Source: Panorpa germanica
Lineage: Eukaryota > Arthropoda > Insecta > Mecoptera > Panorpidae
DNA: 64,000 nt
Assembly: GCA_963678705.1 (NCBI GenBank)
Contig: OY783219.1
Coordinates: 7,378,001 to 7,442,000 of the forward strand
Reading direction: 5' to 3'
The notes beneath the pieces were generated by a model, which did no database searches, had not been told where the DNA came from, and saw nothing but the letters and a program-made list of their open reading frames with translations. Position numbers and translations under genes: made by a program. Below are positions 36,903 through 49,507 of the stretch, in pieces. Position 1 is the first letter of the stretch. The number at the start of each line of letters is the position of its first letter.

Positions 36903-38538
36903 TAAGGTTTATTACACACAAATAAGTTTATCTTTTACATAATTGTTTTTATATTAATATAATGTAACAATATATAATAAATTATGTTTTTATGTAAAAG
37001 TATGTAATATTATATATATTTATTATATTAATTAAAGATTTTTATTATATTTTGCATTTATTTATGACACCGTAACTAAATTATATTTTTCTTTTAACTT
37101 TGGCTAATAAGACGTTAAAAAGTTTAAATTTGTGTATTATTTTTAGTGATATTTTTTACTGAATTTAACATAATTCTGTTACATTTTAATGAAATAAATA
37201 CAAAAGTCATTAAAAATCTTTCACCAATTTATTGATTTAATATGTAACAACAGATAATCTTACTTAAAAAACTTTATTAACGTAAGAAAATATACTTTTA
37301 CATTGAGGATAACTTTTGTTATGTAATTTTACATTATATTAATCAGAGAAATGTTACGTAGAAGGTAAACTGTGTTATATTTATGCCTGTTTAGTGGAAT
37401 ATTGTTATAGCTCGCGCTACATCCCTATTTATATCCAATTGTCCACTGTCAAAGTCATTATATTTACAGGTAAAACTGCGTTTAATTGAAATTTATAATT
37501 ACTGTATATCAATTACATAAATACAATATTTTAGTGAATATTCTGTTAGCAATAAACTACGGGAAAATACAAATCCTGAGTTACGAAATTGGACTGCATA
37601 ATAATAAAGTTATCTAACAGAACCTTAAATGTGCAAATATTTTTTAATTATCCACGAAAATTAAAAAACCAAACACGGGGAAACGAAAGGGGAGCACTAT
37701 CACATAAATTCATGACCAATCACAATACAGGATATAACGATTGCCCAGGAAAAGATGAAATTAAATTTTGAATCTTTTGGTCAATTTTTTCACCATCATC
37801 TTTTAATAAATTTTGAAAACAATAATCTAATAATACAGACCATGTTTCAAATTATTATTTTAATTATAATAAAAATAAAAACGAGAATTTATTAAAACAC
37901 TTTCACTTACTTGAAAAAAAAATTATGAAATTATTTTTGGTAAATCACTTGCAATATAATTTTTATATACAATTACCAAAAACACAATAAATTGAATTGG
38001 GTTTTTATCAGTTGTAATGCACCCTCCTTCTTATGCGATCTTACTGGACACTGGTGTCAGGTGTTTAACGCACGCGCGATTATAGTAAACTGAGAAATAT
38101 TTATATAATTTTATAATTCCCGCAAATAACAAACAAAAGTTAAACTTAAAAGAAGTTGATCTTGACATTCAATGTCAATTTAATCAAGTAGTAGAAATAC
38201 AACTTCACTATTTCACATCTCTCTCAGCTGTATTGTTAATTGTACAGGGTGGTCTACCTGTGCAAACGATTGGAACTGATCGGATCGGATCGGATTTTCA
38301 GTCAGATTCAGAGGAACTGTCCGTTTGTCGTATGTGTAAAGAGTCATCTATGATAAATAACGTAATACAAATTTAATACGTTTTTACATTTACGCACCAG
38401 ATTTTTCAACGTTGGAATATAATGGTAAAATCTTCAAAGAACGTCTCACTTTATGCTAGAAATCATTCCTGAAAAAAATAAACAAAATTCGTTAAGTACT
38501 TTTCCGGCAAATTGCTGTCAACTATACGCTGGGCCCAT
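36903..38538. other. AT-rich spacer, no gene seen
   Basis: No supported gene. A short GATCG repeat occurs near 38278-38292. The open frame at 37589-37771 lacks coding features. Confidence 0.5.
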
Positions 38539-39387
38539 CCCAGTAAACAATTTGGTGAAGTGCCCTATTTGGTGAAGTTCGAGTCACTCGTACAATTCTA
38601 TTCTAACACTTTACAAGTTCTCTACCTGTCACAGATTTTGTGTTAGTTATTCTTTCTAGTATTCTTTCTTTTTCCAACATCATTCATTAAGTATTTCTGT
38701 TTCTTTCCCACATGGATATATTTTTTTTAAGTTCACTTTCATCTCATTTATTCCAAAGTGAGAAAGAAACGAGATGCGTTAGACAAGTAAAATATATTTT
38801 TCACCGTTACACTTGTATACTTGTATAATATTTCGTTCAGTACAGATGTTTAAAGTATATGCTATCCTTTTTCAACAAATATTTCTTTAATGGTAATAGA
38901 CAGACGCTATCTCCCTCAATCCCCGAATAGAATGTATATAAACGAAGATAGTACCTAGCGATGGTAAGACAGAGGCTTTAAACCTAACGCAGACCTGCCA
39001 ATCGTGGATTTTTGAATCACCAAAACAATGTAAAAAACTAATATAACGAGTATTGTTGAAGATGAATAATATTCATTAAAAAAATCACGATCCGTACTAA
39101 AGATTACATCTATTTATTTCTTCATTTAAATATTTATATTTTGCAGACTCTAAAAAGTAGAATTCCATTAAGTTTTATACCCCTGCTAGTATCAAGTTTA
39201 TAACTCCGGTCATAAATCATAAACCGACTCCGCTTTTAATTCAGCAGTGAACCGTCGTTGCAATGTCTGTAACTCATAAAAAGGGCCTTTCCTATGAACG
39301 ACTGAATAGAAAACGAACACGTTCCAGACAAAAAACTCATGATATGTAATAGAAATTAAGTAGAATTTACTCCAAAATGTTTACTGG
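38539..39387 (-). mobile_element. Longer CCCAGTAAACA element
   Basis: Starts CCCAGTAAACAATTTGG and ends AAATGTTTACTGG. Its outer ~190 bp on each side match the 375-bp element at 11689-12063 in inverted orientation. The additional ~470 bp in the middle have no ORF. The shorter copy therefore looks like an internal-deletion derivative of this one. Confidence 0.85.
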
Positions 39388-39760
39388 TATAGCATATTTG
39401 TTCTTTTTCAGTAGAAATTCGTTTATTGGTAACTATTTAACTAGGTTTAAGGGCAGGTGTCCAAAATGTGTGCGAGAGAGAAAAGTATATGTTCCTATTT
39501 GTTCTTTATGAGCATGCGTCAGAGCTGTCTAGATATAATAAGTGCCGCTGCTTTGATTTCAGGTAGGATAGTATGATTTAAGTTAAACAGTGTAATTATT
39601 AAAATGTGTATGTAAATTACTAAAATAAAAGTCTGTGATTTCAGAAGCAACACATGAGTTTGATTAAAAATTAATAAAATTGGAGATAATGTCTTAAGAA
39701 TTTATTTTATATTTTTTTTAATTAAAAAGGGGCGTTTATAGAGGTAAAAATTGTCCAAAA
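39388..39760 (+). repeat. Copy of dispersed repeat X
   Basis: At 39555-39695 the sequence CTTTGATTTCAGGTAGGATAG...TTTGATTAAAAATTAATAAAATTGGAGATAATGTC matches repeats at 50640-51650, 54970-55240 and, inverted, 46915-47830. It preserves an uninterrupted version of the site where MITE copy 6 inserted. Confidence 0.75.
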
Positions 39761-40355
39761 TATGTATTCGCAAGGTACCAAACCTAATAATAAATTCAAT
39801 AAACCTTTGAATTATATTCTTTTGAATACTGTTTTAATAATTAACAAGACAAAATGCCATTTTTAATATTATTATTATTATTATTATTAATTGTTCGCCT
39901 TTCGGCTTTACAATCTACATTCTTAATACATTTCATAGAACTTCAACTTGAAATTAAACTTAAACTATTCTAGACCTTTTTATTTCCAAAAGTACTTTCT
40001 GCTTCTTCTTCTCTTGACCCTCTTCCTTCATTTTCCTTAGTCTTCCTTCATTCTCACCATTTCCTCACCTCTTGTCTTCTTTGTCTCCTCTCAGCAAACC
40101 ATTTCCTGCTTTTCCTTCCTTATTGCATGTATCTTCATCTATCACCTCTTGCCTTCCTTGTCTCCTCTCGACAAACTCTCTATTATCTTTTTACTATCCT
40201 AGGCATAGACGCTCTATCTTTACTATTTCCTATTTCCTTTTTTTAATATCAATATCTCGTAAAATATAGCGAGGTATTAAAAAATAATTGGATATTTGAG
40301 GGCCTTATAGCCAACTTTATCAGCGTATAGTTATGTTTTATAGAAATTAGGCCCA
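39761..40355 (-). mobile_element. Old MITE remnant interrupted by a LINE 3' end
   Basis: The flanks (39830-39867: TTTTAATAATTAACAAGACAAAATG; 40246-40350: TATTAAAAAATAATTGGATATTTGAGG...TTTATAGAAATTAGGC) are diverged pieces of the GGGCTTGTGTCC MITE. Between them, 39868-40245 is a minus-strand LINE 3' end carrying an ATT microsatellite and the CTTTCGGCTTTACAATCTAC signature also seen at 13.7 and 63.3 kb. This is a nested insertion. Confidence 0.8.
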
Positions 40356-40739
40356 AATTCTCAAGTCTATTTAATTTAACGTTTGGCATTGTCATTCTGT
40401 AAATTTAAAAGAAATCAATACTGTACCCACTCTGTATCGTATCTTTATTTAAATCTATTACACCAGCATGTATTGAAATTTCCCTTATTTCCCATATTAA
40501 TCAGCGTAAACAAATGCGGCAATAACGTGATTAATCACGTTGGTAAACATTGCTTTACCATGAGAAAATGCAAATGGAAATATAGCTAAATTCATTTCTT
40601 ATTATTGATTGTTTCTAAACCGAACCGAACGCTTTAAAAATATTATCTGCTGAATTCGGAAATTGTATAAAGCGATAAAGAAAATATTGTATTGCAGTGA
40701 CCGGTTTAAAATTAACTTAACTGAGGCAGTTTTAAGTAT

Positions 40740-41200
40740 CATTCCCACTCACTGCTTTAATTTTATTTTGCATTTTTAATTTAATTTATTTTTAAAATTT
40801 TCTTAGTTTTTTTAGAAACTTACCAGGTCCAATGTTTTAAATTAAAAATATCAAATTAAGAAAAACTGTATTATATTATAACCTCCAAAATGTGACAATC
40901 TGTCAAAATGCAGTAGGACTTACTTTTAAAAGAACTTTAATATCAGTTTTTGAAAAATATAGAAGTGAAAATAATTTCTATTACTAATTATTATTAAAAA
41001 TAGTAATATTAATTTTTCACATACCATTTTGTCGAACTGTCAAAATATATATTACTAACGATGCATACGCACCAACTAAATTAACTAAACTTAAACTAAA
41101 ACACAAATATGAAAAGGAATGCTTAAACGAAAACCTGAAATACGGATTACAATATTAAATAAAAACAGTAAATGAAATATCAAAACAGTGAGTGGAAATG
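40740..41200 (+). mobile_element. 461-bp MITE, termini CATTCCCACTCACTG, full copy
   Basis: Begins CATTCCCACTCACTG and ends CAGTGAGTGGAAATG. The body has the landmark TGTCGAACTGTCAAAAT followed by ACGATGCATACGCACCAAC. Partial copies lie at 52331-52568 (+) and 62029-62376 (-). No ORF. Confidence 0.88.
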
Positions 41201-42067
41201 AGGCTTTACTTTAAGTTTTCATGTTTCAAGCAAAATGAACCTTGGAATTTGCTTGCAGTAAGCTACCAAAGGAAGGTAGAAGATAATGAAAAAAATGGAA
41301 TTAAAATTTAAAATAAAATTACGAATTATTTTATTGAATTCAAACTATACACACAAAACAAGGTACAAAGATAAGAAGATATTCCAGAGGAACCTTCTAT
41401 CGCCGCCATTTTATTCAAGATGGAGACGTAAATGGTCAAAATTGATGCTGGTAAACATAATATGCGGAATTAGCACAACTCTTCCGCTCGTTTTATGCAA
41501 GAAGTAATTCAGAAACTTAATTGGATTATTAAACACCTTTTTCAAGTTCTTATCTATCTCAATGGCGTTCTTACTTTCAAAACGTTTCTTTTATATTAGC
41601 AATTATTTTATCCTTAAGAATAAAGGCCATATTTATTAACTAATATTAAAAATACTTAAATATCTTAAGCACACTTCTCCAATAAATGCAATAGCATTGT
41701 AGTAATCCTAGGTCTTTATTCAAGAAATTTGGAACAAGGTTAAAAGTGGTACTCCATGTGTTTGGAACTCAAGCAGATCTCATCTAATGTGCGTTTATTT
41801 GTAAACATACGAATTCAAAAGGCATTGACCCATGGTTAACACATCGTTCAAATATGATTATTCAATTTCTTTACCAAAAAACAAAATTATGTATTATATT
41901 TAACCTTGGAAGCAAGTGAAACTGAGTTGCCAGAAATAGCTAATTAGTTCCAAAAATTATTACTAAAATATTTGTAAAACTTATTTACTAATTCCGCGTT
42001 AGAAAATGCGTAAATTTAACATAGTATAAAGAGAATATTTTACGTAAAGAAACGGTAAATATAAAGC
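41201..42067. other. Spacer, no gene seen
   Basis: Mostly AT-rich. The motif CGCCATTTTATTCAAGATGGAGACG near 41403 resembles one near 50162 and may be a short repeat. Confidence 0.4.
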
Positions 42068-42200
42068 TTAAAATAAAAGTCTGTTTAACCTTTGATATCG
42101 AACCCATTTGATGTATCGTCTAAATTCTTCTTCAGTGGCTCGACAGTCCTGGGTGGACTCTGGCCTTCTCAAAAATTTTTTCCGAAATGATTTAATTACT
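42068..42200 (-). pseudogene. Orphan coding-like exon, possibly from a secreted-peptide gene
   Basis: A minus-strand frame reads VTKSQVIKSFRKKFLRRP, then TQDCRATEEEFRRYIKWVRY and ends QRLNRLLF, stop. The basic, aromatic C-terminus resembles the ends of the secreted peptides at 51.9-60.1 kb. Upstream on its strand the sequence runs straight into a GC-rich repeat (about 42205 onward), so any signal-peptide exon has been displaced or lost. No start codon with a signal sequence is visible. It may also be a chance frame. Confidence 0.35.
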
Positions 42201-42204
42201 TGAG

Positions 42205-42556
42205 ATTTCGTAACAAGGTTTTTCTCACGGGGTGGAGTTGTTAGCACCACGCCCAACCCCCAGCCTGGGGGACCAGTCCTCGGATATAATCCCCAGGGGC
42301 AGGGTGCCCGGATATACCCCCAGGCACTGGGTACCCATTTTAGTCGCCTCTTACGACATGCATGAGCAACATTGGGACTATTCTTTCACACCCGGTCACC
42401 ACTCGGGAAATCGTCTAAATTACATCACTCAAACTTCATTGCCACCCCCTCTAATTGTCACGTCTTGTCACACATTGCCCCCCCCCCTCTCTAATTGTCA
42501 CATACTAAGGACGGAGGAGTCCCGTGACTTCATACACAGCGAAAAAATAATTCTTA
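42205..42556 (+). repeat. GC-rich repeat fragment
   Basis: An abrupt rise in GC marks a fragment with GGGGTGGAGTTGTTAGCACC, CAGCCTGGGGGACCAG and TTTTAGTCGCCTCTTACGAC. Such blocks resemble ends of insect retroposons but I cannot name the family. C-tracts beside TAATTGTCAC near 42455-42505 have a loosely inverted counterpart near 44065-44100. Confidence 0.5.
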
Positions 42557-42946
42557 GGTCGTCCGCACAGGAGTCGACTCATTGCAAACGCGAGTCCCGA
42601 ATCTGCCAGAATCGAATGAGAATGCAACTGTGTTGTTAGTGAGAGAACGTACGTGTATACGAGTGAGAGAACACAAACGGCACGAACGAAACTAAACTGA
42701 TTTCAAATTGGTTTTGAGCGACTGTGTTTCTTGGTCGCAGGGCAATTACGTTGCGTGCTTTTGATGGTGACATCATGAGGTGAGATGTGCACAAATATTA
42801 TTCAAAAGTATTGAAACACAAACATACATACAAATAAGTCATAATACGACACAATAAAATCTCCTATTATGCTATTGTTTTTCGTTTTCGTTGGAAACTT
42901 CACTGCGCGGTTAGATAGCAATCAGTTGATCCGTGTGCAGACGACC
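42557..42946 (+). mobile_element. 390-bp MITE with TTA target duplication (PIF/Harbinger-like)
   Basis: Terminal inverted repeats GGTCGTCCGCACAGGAGTCG and its imperfect mirror CGGATC...TGCAGACGACC (about 28 bp), bounded on both sides by TTA (42554-42556 and 42947-42949). TTA duplication is typical of PIF/Harbinger elements. No transposase. Confidence 0.85.
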
Positions 42947-42949
42947 TTA

Positions 42950-45164
42950 GTCTATTGACCCTTGATGTTATCCCTCCGTTCATCACGTCGCAGTTTAAAG
43001 AATCCCCTTCGCCGTGTGACGCAAGCAATAATTAATTTATCCAATATTCTATCCCTTTCTTTCTACGCGGCAAGTGTCCACTTACTCCCCCGGACTGTAT
43101 ATTAAATATGTCATAACATATTATAACCCACTGAACACTAATCGTAAATTTATAGTTAAGATTTATTATTTACAGAAGTTTAACATATTTCTGTTTTTTT
43201 TTTATTTAACGTCGGTTAAACGTTAACGGTTAACGTTCCGAACGTCGGTTAAGTAAAAAACCCAGGTCGGTTAAAGTATAAAACCCTGATCCATAGTGCC
43301 GTCTAACAAAAAATTGTTTTCTGCTAAGCTTTTATTATAGGCACTTAATAAAACTATCAATTATTGAATAAGTGCATAATAAAGGATCCCCCCTTCCACT
43401 TCTATATAATATGTATCCCTCATAAAGTCACTGTACAAATTAGCATATATTTCAATCCTACAGTAATTAGGTCATATTATAAAGCTATTTATATCAATAT
43501 TAACACAGTAAACATTAAACACAAATATTAATCTAACTTGTAACCTTTACATAAGTTCTCTCAATGATGTTAAGAGTGTTGCCTAACCCAACGGTTGTAG
43601 GGGCTTGGGTATTAGCCTTTATACTGGGTATAAGACTGAACTATACTTCCCAAAGGGTCAAAAAGTTTAGGACGTGAGACTAATTTTTATAGGTCTCTAG
43701 AGACAGAAGACCGTAACTTTGTTACTGAGATCAAAATGGTTTTAATTTTGTTCTCTTCGCACTATTAAGAGAAGATGCTTTATTCCTTGCACGATAATTT
43801 AGATGAAATTAATGAATTATGGGACAACAAATCTGTTCTGGTTGATGATCTTATTTATTTATGACGGTATAAACATCGTAGAAAGTTTGTGCTACTCGTT
43901 AGTTATATATTTATTGCTAATAGATAAAAGATCGTATTTACAAAATTAGTGATATTGATCAGCCTAGCGCTTTGGCTACTAAAAAATGGTCAAATTTTTA
44001 ATAAGTTTTGTGAAAAAAAACTATATTTTGTTTCAAATTTGTGACCACAAAAATGACTGTACAATATGTGACAAGGGGGTAGGTGGGGGGGGGGTCACAA
44101 ATAATGAAATTTGTGTAGCGTTATTTATGTGAAATATTTTTTTTTGTTTGGCTCTTGCAATTTTTGACATGGAACAAAAAACCAAAATTTATTCAATTAT
44201 ATATACAAAGAGTTAAGGAAAACGTAGACATTTTTAGATATATTGATTTTCGCCAAAATGGTGCATTTCTTTAAAAGAAGTTTTAAAAAACCATGAGATA
44301 ATTGTTAATAACAAAAAAACTGTGCAATATAAGTCAAAAATCATATATAAATCGTATATAAGAGAATTTAGTTTTAAATGTAAAGCCAAATTTTCAAGTC
44401 GATTGGTAAAAATTTATTTTGGGCCGATTCAAAAAACGTTGTTTCGAGAGAACGCGATTAAACTTTTGAATATTGAAAAATTGAAAAAATATCGAATCGT
44501 CGAATATTTAGAGATTTTACTGCTCATAGTATATTTATATATCATTTTTAAGACTATTAGGGCCAATTTTTTAATAACCAATTAACTGAGGTTTATGATA
44601 ATTTTTCAGCTTTGTTAAATTTTTGTTCGAGACGAACATAACTGCAGTTTAACCAAGCATGATATCACGATCGCCTATTTTCAGAATAAACTTCAGATAT
44701 GCCACGACTGGTAATAAAGAAAATCTCGTTTTCTGAAAAATTCCATTAAAATGAAAATATTAAATTACATTACTCTATATATAAACCAATTAAATTCCAA
44801 TTAGCAAACAGCATATAGTTGACAACAATAGCATTTATTATCCGTGATTATAGATCAATGCATTTAATGCCCTTAATGAGACAACAGCTGGACTAATTCA
44901 ATCAAACAGCTGCACAGTTCAATAATGAACACAGCTTTTAATTTAATCCAAGCAAATCAGTCATTACAAAAAAGTGATTCATTGATTTTATATTATGACG
45001 CAATCTGTGATAAATTTATATGGTATTAGTGACAAATTCATTTCCGATGTTATTAAAATCAAAATTTCTTTTGTTATTTAAAATTTCATTAAAGAAATTT
45101 AACTGAGATTAAAAATCAGATTAAAGTATCACTGTTTTATTTTACATTTTATTTAAGATTTAAT
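42950..45164. other. Repeat-rich spacer, no gene seen
   Basis: Includes a TTAAACGTTAACGGTTAACG-type block near 43210 and a G-tract at 44075-44095. A long + frame at 44322-44585 has AT-driven composition and no family resemblance. No gene is called. Confidence 0.45.
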
Positions 45165-45168
45165 TTAA

Positions 45169-46074
45169 GGAGGTACAGGACGTTAACGTAAATGATGAAA
45201 ACGTTGTCAAATTTGGAGGGTCGATACAAATAGTAAAAATACATGCTGTCTCGAAATTTTAGAGACCTAGGGTTCATAGTTTTCTTTTTATACATGATTA
45301 AAAATAATCATTTTCCATACAAATCATAATTTTTAGCTCAATTTCACCACATAATATAACTTCTAACTATGAAAAAATGGTGACACGGCTTTCAAAAACT
45401 AGCTGTATATAAAAGAATCTTTTCTGTAACTATTGCAAAAAGAAAATTATCAAAAGCATACCTATATACGAAAATATTTAAATAAAACCAGTAAGAAACA
45501 ATAAATGTAGGTTATAAGCTGGCAACGTTGCAAATGCCAATTTGAGCGGGAAATTCAAAATCGGAATAAATATTATATAAAATACTAGCTGTCCCGGCCA
45601 CGCGTTGCTTACAATATTTACTCAATCTAGTCAACAGATTTCGATTTACTCAACAGAATATTTACTCAATCTAGTCAACAGATGTCGTAGTTTAGGAGTC
45701 CATCGCGGAGAGATGCAGTGACACGTAATTTATATATGTATTAAGAAGATAAGATAACAATTTATTTGTCAAAAAACCAAATCACGCATGCGTCAACACA
45801 CGTAAATTTACAGCGTTGCCAAATTTATTATTCCTTTTTCAAAATATTTAATTTGAATTTTGAAATTTGATATTAATTATAGGTAATTTTTCATTTATTT
45901 AACTATTATATGTATAAAAAAATCATTTTAACTAGCAAAATTTAATAGGGAATTGAAAAATTCATTTTCAAAGATACAGTCCCAATATTTGCTCGTCCCT
46001 CATGTACTTCGTATTTTGCATTTTGTATTACCGAGAGATAAACTTTTTGCATTGATGGTACGTCCTGTACCTCC
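45169..46074 (+). mobile_element. 906-bp element with TTAA target sites
   Basis: Terminal inverted repeat GGAGGTACAGGACGT at the left and ACGTACGTCC-type end ACGTCCTGTACCTCC at the right, each flanked by TTAA (45165-45168 and 46075-46078). TTAA duplication is characteristic of piggyBac-type elements, though the termini are not the usual CCC. Near 45585 it contains ACTAGCTGTCCCGGCCACGC, a possible nested repeat, followed by a tandem duplication of AATATTTACTCAATCTAGTC. No ORF. Confidence 0.85.
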
Positions 46075-46078
46075 TTAA

Positions 46079-46914
46079 TAGGAAAAGGCAGAATTTTTTA
46101 ATGCGTTTAAAATAGTCTATTTCAAAACAGTGAATATCTACATTCATGGCCATTCAAAAGAGCTCCCATTTTATGTAAAGATGTCTATAAAATATAATTA
46201 CGTATACTAATAAAATTTTCTCATTACAACGTCTGGACAGGGGCACTGTATCGAAGATATCTATTTTATCGGTGGCTATAATATGCGTCAATTTCCGTCC
46301 ACAAAATAGACAATTCAGAAGGAGATGAAATAGCGATTGAATTCTTCTCTAATATTCCGGTTGACTCCATATAACAAAATTGGTAAATTCCAATCTTCTG
46401 GCTAGCATAAACAGTGTTGTTCATTCAACAACCAGAGACTTTATTCATAGTTTCTTAAAAATTAAATAAAGGGTGTATTAAATTTACATAAAACACGTGA
46501 TTTCATCATAACCTCTTTTAACATCTCCCCCCTATCATATAGTCCAAAGTAGCACTTACCATGATAACTCTTCCCTCTCCCCTCTCCCCTTCTTGGATGG
46601 AGCGCAGTTTTTTTTCTATTAACTCCAGAAGGTAATTTGTGCTACCTGTGAACAAAACAATTCAAAAATTATTGGGTGTAAAATGAACAAGACCGATATT
46701 TATTTTATAGTTATAAATATTCTATAAATTATTTTAATGTGAGTGCAGGAATCTCTTCCTAAGTGTATAACTAGTCTATATAGTCTGCTATTTGAATATA
46801 TATCTGTTAAACGATAGAAATGCTAACTTGACATACATATCCAAAATATAAAAGTACTTAACACACAGAAATATATATATATAAATAAGACATTTTAGGA
46901 ATTGTAAATTTTTA
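46079..46914. other. Spacer, no gene seen
   Basis: No supported gene on either strand. Confidence 0.45.
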
Positions 46915-47830
46915 ATCAAACTTATGTGAAATCAAAGAAACGACAATTAAAGTTTATTATTTAAATTGTCAATTCCTTTTTATATAATTTTATAATTACT
47001 TAACATTATGCACAGTGAGCTCTGTCAGCTCCAAATACCAACTGTGTTGGCGTTGGCACACACTACAATGAAAGTAGCTATAAGTAGTATATTTCGCTAG
47101 CTCACCTGACCAGAATGCAATGGGCTTGTGTCCTCATTTTTTAGTAGTCGATTTTTCACTTGTTGATTGAAATTGATGTTAATAAATATGTATTGGCGTG
47201 TCTATTTTATTAAATATCTAAATATTGACGGAGATATAGCAATTAAAAGTTTGAATTGTAGTTTTAGCGCTAGAAATGGTCCGCCATATTTGTATGACGT
47301 GAAATGCATTTTAACGTCAGTTATTTGTTGAGTAGGTCAGTGCTGTGGTAATGTTTTGTAGCTGTTGGTTGTCAAATAATCAAATCAAGTCAAAGAATAA
47401 TAAGTTTTTATTTTATTTAATCCTGCTAAGGCAGACATAATATTGGAATTTGAGTGTTCCTTGAAATAGCTGTAAATAATATTTGATATTTTGATATATA
47501 AATACATATATCAGAGATTTATGAGCTGTAAGGTTGGTAACCTTACACAAGGATTGTGATGTCACATGCACTTGGAATGTGTACAACGTTGAATCCCTTT
47601 AATAATTAAAGAGACAAAATGACTTTTTAATTGTTAATATATCTTAACATAAGGAGTTATTAAAAAATAATTGAACATTTGAGGTTCAAGTAACCCACTT
47701 TATCAATATATAGTACACTTTTATAGAAATTAAGACAAAGGACACAAGCCCATTGTAATATCTCTGGTCAGTGTTACCAACTAAAGAAATATAATTTCCT
47801 TACATATATACAGAAAGTTCCGTATCTTGA
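46915..47830 (-). repeat. Copy of dispersed repeat X containing MITE copy 5
   Basis: Minus-strand match to 50640-50979 and 54970-55240, with landmarks GCATAATGTTAAG and TTTGATTAAAAATTTACAATTCC. It is interrupted at 47120-47753 by a MITE. The uninterrupted counterpart of the insertion site is at about 50683. Confidence 0.82.
47120..47753 (+). mobile_element. MITE of the GGGCTTGTGTCC family, copy 5
   Basis: 634 bp, both ends intact (ATGGGCTTGTGTCC and GGACACAAGCCCAT). The flanks GACCAGAATGCA and TGTAATATCT are continuous (GAATGCAGTTGTAATATCT) in the paralogous repeat X copy at 50683, fixing the insertion point and implying either a 2-bp AT duplication or none. Confidence 0.95.
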
Positions 47831-49014
47831 TTCTACCTCTCCCCTGCCCTCACGTACCCCTGCATAGCCTTTTACCTAATTCCCATGTATTAGTTTAACA
47901 ACAAATTTAAAAAATCGGAAATATTTAGGTTATTTTGCGTTTTATTCTAAAAACAAAATAGTCAGTTCTTGCTGATACAAGCTCAAAAAATTCTGTATGA
48001 TTTTAGTGCGGTAATAAAGTCTTTCTGTATTGCTGTATGGTGGGTCCATGAGATCCTCCATTACACTTTGCTGTAAAGACAAGATATACACCGTACTTTA
48101 TCGACTCGCTCACTTACTGTATATAGATATAGTTATACTGTGTATAAGTGTATGTGCCATTGTTGAGATTTCTTAATACACATTATTCCTATATTTCAGA
48201 ATAATACACATTGACCACAAAACATTGTGACGTCACTCGAGAACATAATGTATTGTGTTTCTCAAACGTAGTAACGCTTCGATGCATTATATGGTCAATA
48301 AATATTGATACGGTAATACCAGAGGTGTATTTTATATGCCCTTAAAATAAATAAGCTCTCAAAACAACAAACAGGAAGAACTAGACGTCATAAACTTAAA
48401 GAAAAAGAATTCAGTAATATAGCCCCTGTTGTATATGCAATTATAGTTACATATTAATAATTTTAGAGTTCTAGCTGGTCAACGAACCCGCCAATTTACG
48501 TCCGAATTCGCCGTTGCCCTGAAATACGCTTGCAGTTGCATACCCCCTCGCTTTGTGTACCTCTCACGGAGTACTGCTTGTCGAAAAATTAATTCTACGA
48601 TAATTTCCTTGTAAACAGTACAGCCCCTGATACTCATGCAGCAATAGTTACATATTATTATACGTATCCACTAAAAGTAAACTTTATATATAATTTGACA
48701 CAGTTTAATGATATAGCAAAAGTCCCTTGAAATTCAGAGTGCGCCTCTGATAAATTTTCCACATCCCAATAACCCACAAGCTTTACATTATATCACTAAA
48801 GAAAGAATGCCATAAATTTAAAATGTGAAGAAAATAAAATACACTTGAAAATTTTATAACCATGAAAATATATATGTTCACATTGTTTTTAAAATATTGT
48901 ACAATAGATGTAAAAGTATTAGTTATAATCCTTGTGATGTATCGATATTTATAACATGCTTTTTTTTGAGGTTCTTTAACATTTAAAAGTTATTAGTGAA
49001 CTGTCAAAATTTAC
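47831..49014. other. Spacer, no gene seen
   Basis: No coding signal recognised. Several short C/T-rich stretches only. Confidence 0.45.
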
Positions 49015-49504
49015 TAACGGAATGGTGACAGAGGAGGTAGAAAGAAGAAGGAACAAGTGTGGAAGAGGAGCTAAGGAACAGAGACAAAAGATACAAGAGA
49101 TCGCAAGATATAAATTGGGAAAGGAAGAGAAACGCAGCAGATACTGGGAAAATAGAGAGGAAAGGATGTGCAGGGTGTACTACAGAGAGATAGAAACGCC
49201 GGAGCACATTAAGTATTCATGCGAGAAAAGAGTAAAAAGTGAAAAGAGGATTGTGCAGTTAATAAAGGGAGGCTGTGAAGGGAAACGGAGGAAGAGAGAA
49301 GGAAGGGCAGGAGGGAGAGTAGCAGAAAGAGAGAAGTAGTAGGAGTTTAAATTTATCTGTCTTGTTTGTATTTTTATTGTTTCTTTTAGGAGTGCGAATA
49401 GGTACATAGTATGCAATTTAGCTCAGTGGTATGTAATTTAATGATTTAATGCGGAAGAATGTAGTGCCTAATGGTAAAAATATTACAATGTAATTGTAAG
49501 AAAT
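49015..49504 (+). mobile_element. LINE ORF2 C-terminus fragment with zinc-knuckle motif
   Basis: The open frame 49022-49339 encodes the end of a LINE ORF2: Glu/Arg/Lys-rich, then ENREERMCRVYYREIETPEH ending with C...KRV, the C-terminal Cys-His motif of R1/Jockey-type elements. A 3' UTR follows to 49504. A related fragment is at 59100-59400. It is a truncated, inactive copy; the minus-strand frames here are shadows. Confidence 0.85.
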
Positions 49505-49507
49505 TAA

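Noticed and set aside
44322..44585. 87-codon + frame
   Set aside because: Lys/Ile/Phe-rich with no recognisable family, in repeat-like DNA; no promoter or splice evidence.
49004..49416. Two minus-strand frames with signal-like starts
   Set aside because: Shadows of the LINE ORF2 C-terminus on +.
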